Assembly: GCF_900696085.1 (NCBI RefSeq)
Contig: NZ_CAADFC020000030.1
Coordinates: forward strand, 163,309-227,308
DNA: 64,000 bases
From: Bradyrhizobium ivorense
Lineage (GTDB): Bacteria; Pseudomonadota; Alphaproteobacteria; Rhizobiales; Xanthobacteraceae
Reading direction: 5' to 3'
Below are positions 62,308 through 64,000 of this stretch, piece after piece. The notes beneath the pieces are model-generated. The model did no database searches. It saw only the letters and a list, made by a program, of their open reading frames with translations, and had not been told where the DNA came from. The position numbers and the translations under genes were made by a program. Position 1 is the stretch's first letter. The number at the start of each line of letters is the position of its first letter.

Positions 62308-62814
62308 CTATTCCAGATCGATCCGGAACGGGCGGCCTTCGACCGTCATGCTGCCCGGACCCATCGCCTCGAGCGCGCGCAGCATCCTCCCCTCGCGGCC
62401 CAGCGCCTTGTCGGCGAGGCTGACGATCAGGCGGTTGGGCTGCGCGATCGGCGAGGCTTCGCGGATCAGCCGGGCGATCGCCATCTCATCGCGATGCGGG
62501 TTGAGCGCACAGGCGGCGGCGAAGGCGCTCGCGGTCGAGCGGCTGATGCCGGCATAGCAGTGCACCACCATCGGCGCGCGGCGATCCCAGCCGCGCACGA
62601 AGCTCAGCACCCGCTCGATATGCGCCTCGTTGGGCGCAACGAAGCCGTCCATCACCTCGGTGATGTCGTCCATCGACACCTTCAGGTGATTGGCGGGAAG
62701 CACGGAGGGCGGCCGCGGTACCTGGTCGACATTGGCCATCACGGTCAGCACATGGCTGGCACCGGTGATACGGACCGTGTCCGACAGTGCGGCAAGCGAA
62801 CAGACGTGGAGCAT
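62308..62814 (-). CDS. tyrosine/dual-specificity protein phosphatase
   Basis: 168-residue phosphatase. The P-loop HCYAGISRSTASA near residue 83 has the Cys and Arg of the HCx5R signature. The general-acid loop probably lies in the preceding 40 residues (ADQVPRPP-like NVDQVPRPPSVLPANHLKVS, or MDDITEVMDGF). ATG at 62814 (MLHVCSLAALSD) is the family-like start; the frame is open 37 codons upstream, but these run into the insertion sequence border. The upstream region is cut off 80 bases away by an insertion sequence, which could have removed part of the promoter. Confidence 0.85.
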   Translation of the reverse strand: MLHVCSLAALSDTVRITGASHVLTVMANVDQVPRPPSVLPANHLKVSMDDITEVMDGFVAPNEAHIERVLSFVRGWDRRAPMVVHCYAGISRSTASAFAAACALNPHRDEMAIARLIREASPIAQPNRLIVSLADKALGREGRMLRALEAMGPGSMTVEGRPFRIDLE

Positions 62815-62891
62815 GGTGGTCCTTGGGTTCGTTGGCGCAATTATAGCTGCTGCTGCAGGGCGGGCAAAGCGACGCGGGTGCGCACCTGTCG

Positions 62892-64000
62892 GTAGCACAC
62901 GATATGTCCGGTTTATGTAGCACACGATCTGTCCGGTAATTTTCGTGCCCTTTGGAGGGGCATGTGATGCGCCGGACGGAAGCCCTTCAGGGTGTGCGCA
63001 TGATCAAGTTTCTGGACATTTTAGGCCGGTACGAGGCTTTGGAGTTCAACCAGTTGGAAGCAGCGGAGCTGTTGGGTGTCGGTGAACGGACGTTTCGGCG
63101 CTGGTGTCAGCGCTACGAAGAGGACGGCGAGGCGGGATTGCTGGACCGTCGGCTCGGCAAGGTTTCCGGCCGACGGGTTCCGATTGACCGCGCGGACGAG
63201 GTGGAAGCGCTTTATCGCACGCGCTACGCCGGCTTCACGGCGAAGCATTTTCACGAGCACCTGGTGAAGGATCATCGCTTCAGCTGGAGCTACACCTGGA
63301 CCAAGACCTTCCTGCAGTCGAAGGGGCTTGTGAAGAAGGCCCGCCGCCGCGGCGCACACCGGCGCAAGCGTCCGCGCCGGCCGTTACCAGGGATGCTGCT
63401 GCATCAGGACGGATCGCGGCATCAATGGCTCGCAGGGCAGCCGATGCTCGATCTGATCGTGACCCTGGATGACGCGACGAGCGCAATCTATTCGGCGTTC
63501 CTGGTGGAGGAAGAAGGTACCGCCTCGACCTTCCGCGCGCTGGAGGAAGTGTTTGGCCGGCATGGCCTGCCATTGAGCCTCTACACCGATCGGGGCTCGC
63601 ATTACTTTCAGACGGCGACGGCCGGCGGCGCGGTCGATCGCGCGGCGCCGACCCAGGTCGGCCGGGCGCTGGCGCATCTGGGTATCGAACATATCGCGGC
63701 CTATTCGCCGCAAGCGCGGGGCCGTTCCGAGCGTGTCTTTCAGACGCTGCAAGACCGGCTGACCAAGGAGCTGGCATTGGCCGGGATCGCCACGGTGGAG
63801 GCCGCCAATCTATTTATTCGCGAGGTCTATCTGCCGGCCCACAACGCCCGTTTTGCCATCAAGCCCGAGCAGGACGGCAGCGCTTTCGTCGCGATTGCGG
63901 GTATCGATCTCGGCGAGATTCTTTGCGTGCAGGAGGAGAGGCAGGTCGGCAACGACAATTGCGTGTCGTTCAACCGTTTGAAGTTGCAGATCCCGGCGAG
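62892..64000 (+). mobile_element. ISNCY-like insertion sequence, right end outside window
   Basis: Left end with two copies of GTAGCACACGATMTGTCCGGT (62892-62912 and 62917-62937, one mismatch, period 25), followed by a DDE transposase on the plus strand. The repeated subterminal block is probably the transposase binding site. The exact terminal inverted repeat cannot be fixed without the other end. Confidence 0.75.
62967..64000 (+). CDS. ISNCY-family DDE transposase, cut by window edge
   Basis: At least 344 residues. The N-terminus is a helix-turn-helix (FNQLEAAELLGVGERTFRRW CQ-type, Leu/Glu-rich) that reads like a Sin/Mar-type DNA-binding module. The rve-type catalytic core has Asp in LLHQDGSRHQWLAG, Asp in SLYTDRGSHYFQTA and Glu in QARGRSERVFQTLQ, the D-D-E arrangement. 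ATG at 62967 is preceded by GGAGGGG. No frameshift in the visible part, so it looks intact to the edge. Confidence 0.92.
   Translation, partial: MRRTEALQGVRMIKFLDILGRYEALEFNQLEAAELLGVGERTFRRWCQRYEEDGEAGLLDRRLGKVSGRRVPIDRADEVEALYRTRYAGFTAKHFHEHLVKDHRFSWSYTWTKTFLQSKGLVKKARRRGAHRRKRPRRPLPGMLLHQDGSRHQWLAGQPMLDLIVTLDDATSAIYSAFLVEEEGTASTFRALEEVFGRHGLPLSLYTDRGSHYFQTATAGGAVDRAAPTQVGRALAHLGIEHIAAYSPQARGRSERVFQTLQDRLTKELALAGIATVEAANLFIREVYLPAHNARFAIKPEQDGSAFVAIAGIDLGEILCVQEERQVGNDNCVSFNRLKLQIPA

Overview
The window is a stretch of GC-rich alphaproteobacterial chromosome, almost certainly from Bradyrhizobium or a very close relative. Several genes are near-textbook Bradyrhizobium proteins: D(-)-tartrate dehydratase with K184 and H322 in register, the polyprenyl synthase, and DUF3297, DUF6894 and DUF1236 proteins. 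The intergenic spaces carry several families of short palindromic repeats. No rRNA, tRNA, CRISPR array or prophage was recognised. The only clear mobile element is an ISNCY-like insertion sequence cut by the right edge.

Layout. 1-3527: a 2-oxoacid:acceptor oxidoreductase (left end cut) with an FAD/Fe-S electron-transfer partner. 4613-6874: a secreted pseudocaspase. 6995-11449 (minus): pqqABCDE with a proline iminopeptidase overlapping the end of pqqE. 12187-14143: a PQQ-dependent sugar dehydrogenase and a dihaem cytochrome c, which together with the pqq operon form a periplasmic oxidation module. 14210-17643: amidase, glutathione peroxidase, DUF3297 and tartrate dehydratase. 17808-24495: membrane proteins, malonyl-CoA decarboxylase, and an AraC regulator divergent from an MFS transporter.

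24707-29185: a cyclase/FGE-like fusion, DUF4399, a small unknown protein two bases ahead of a radical SAM enzyme, and a solute-binding protein. 29494-32404: a sigma-54-like promoter, a formate/nitrite channel and a fused PP2C phosphatase/Ser-Thr kinase. 32685-41379: solute-binding proteins, PHA depolymerase, GST, cupin, an enolase-superfamily enzyme, AraC-GyrI and small proteins. 41408-42078: an island made almost wholly of palindromic repeats. 42114-49977: polyprenyl diphosphate synthase, a methyltransferase, an S49 peptidase and glyQS. The beta subunit GlyS has an AT-richer extra segment. 50107-62814: DUF1236, DUF3096, pyruvate phosphate dikinase with a basic Ala/Lys/Pro tail, cell-wall hydrolase, MFS, acrylyl-CoA reductase, DUF6894, DUF2339 and a tyrosine phosphatase. 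62892 to the end: the insertion sequence.

The best candidates for undescribed biology are the small protein/radical SAM pair (26998-28301), the catalytically dead caspase (4613-6874), the channel next to a dual kinase/phosphatase (29795-32404), the peptidase inside the pqq operon, and the inserted segment in GlyS. All functional statements rest on reading motifs by eye; no database search was run.
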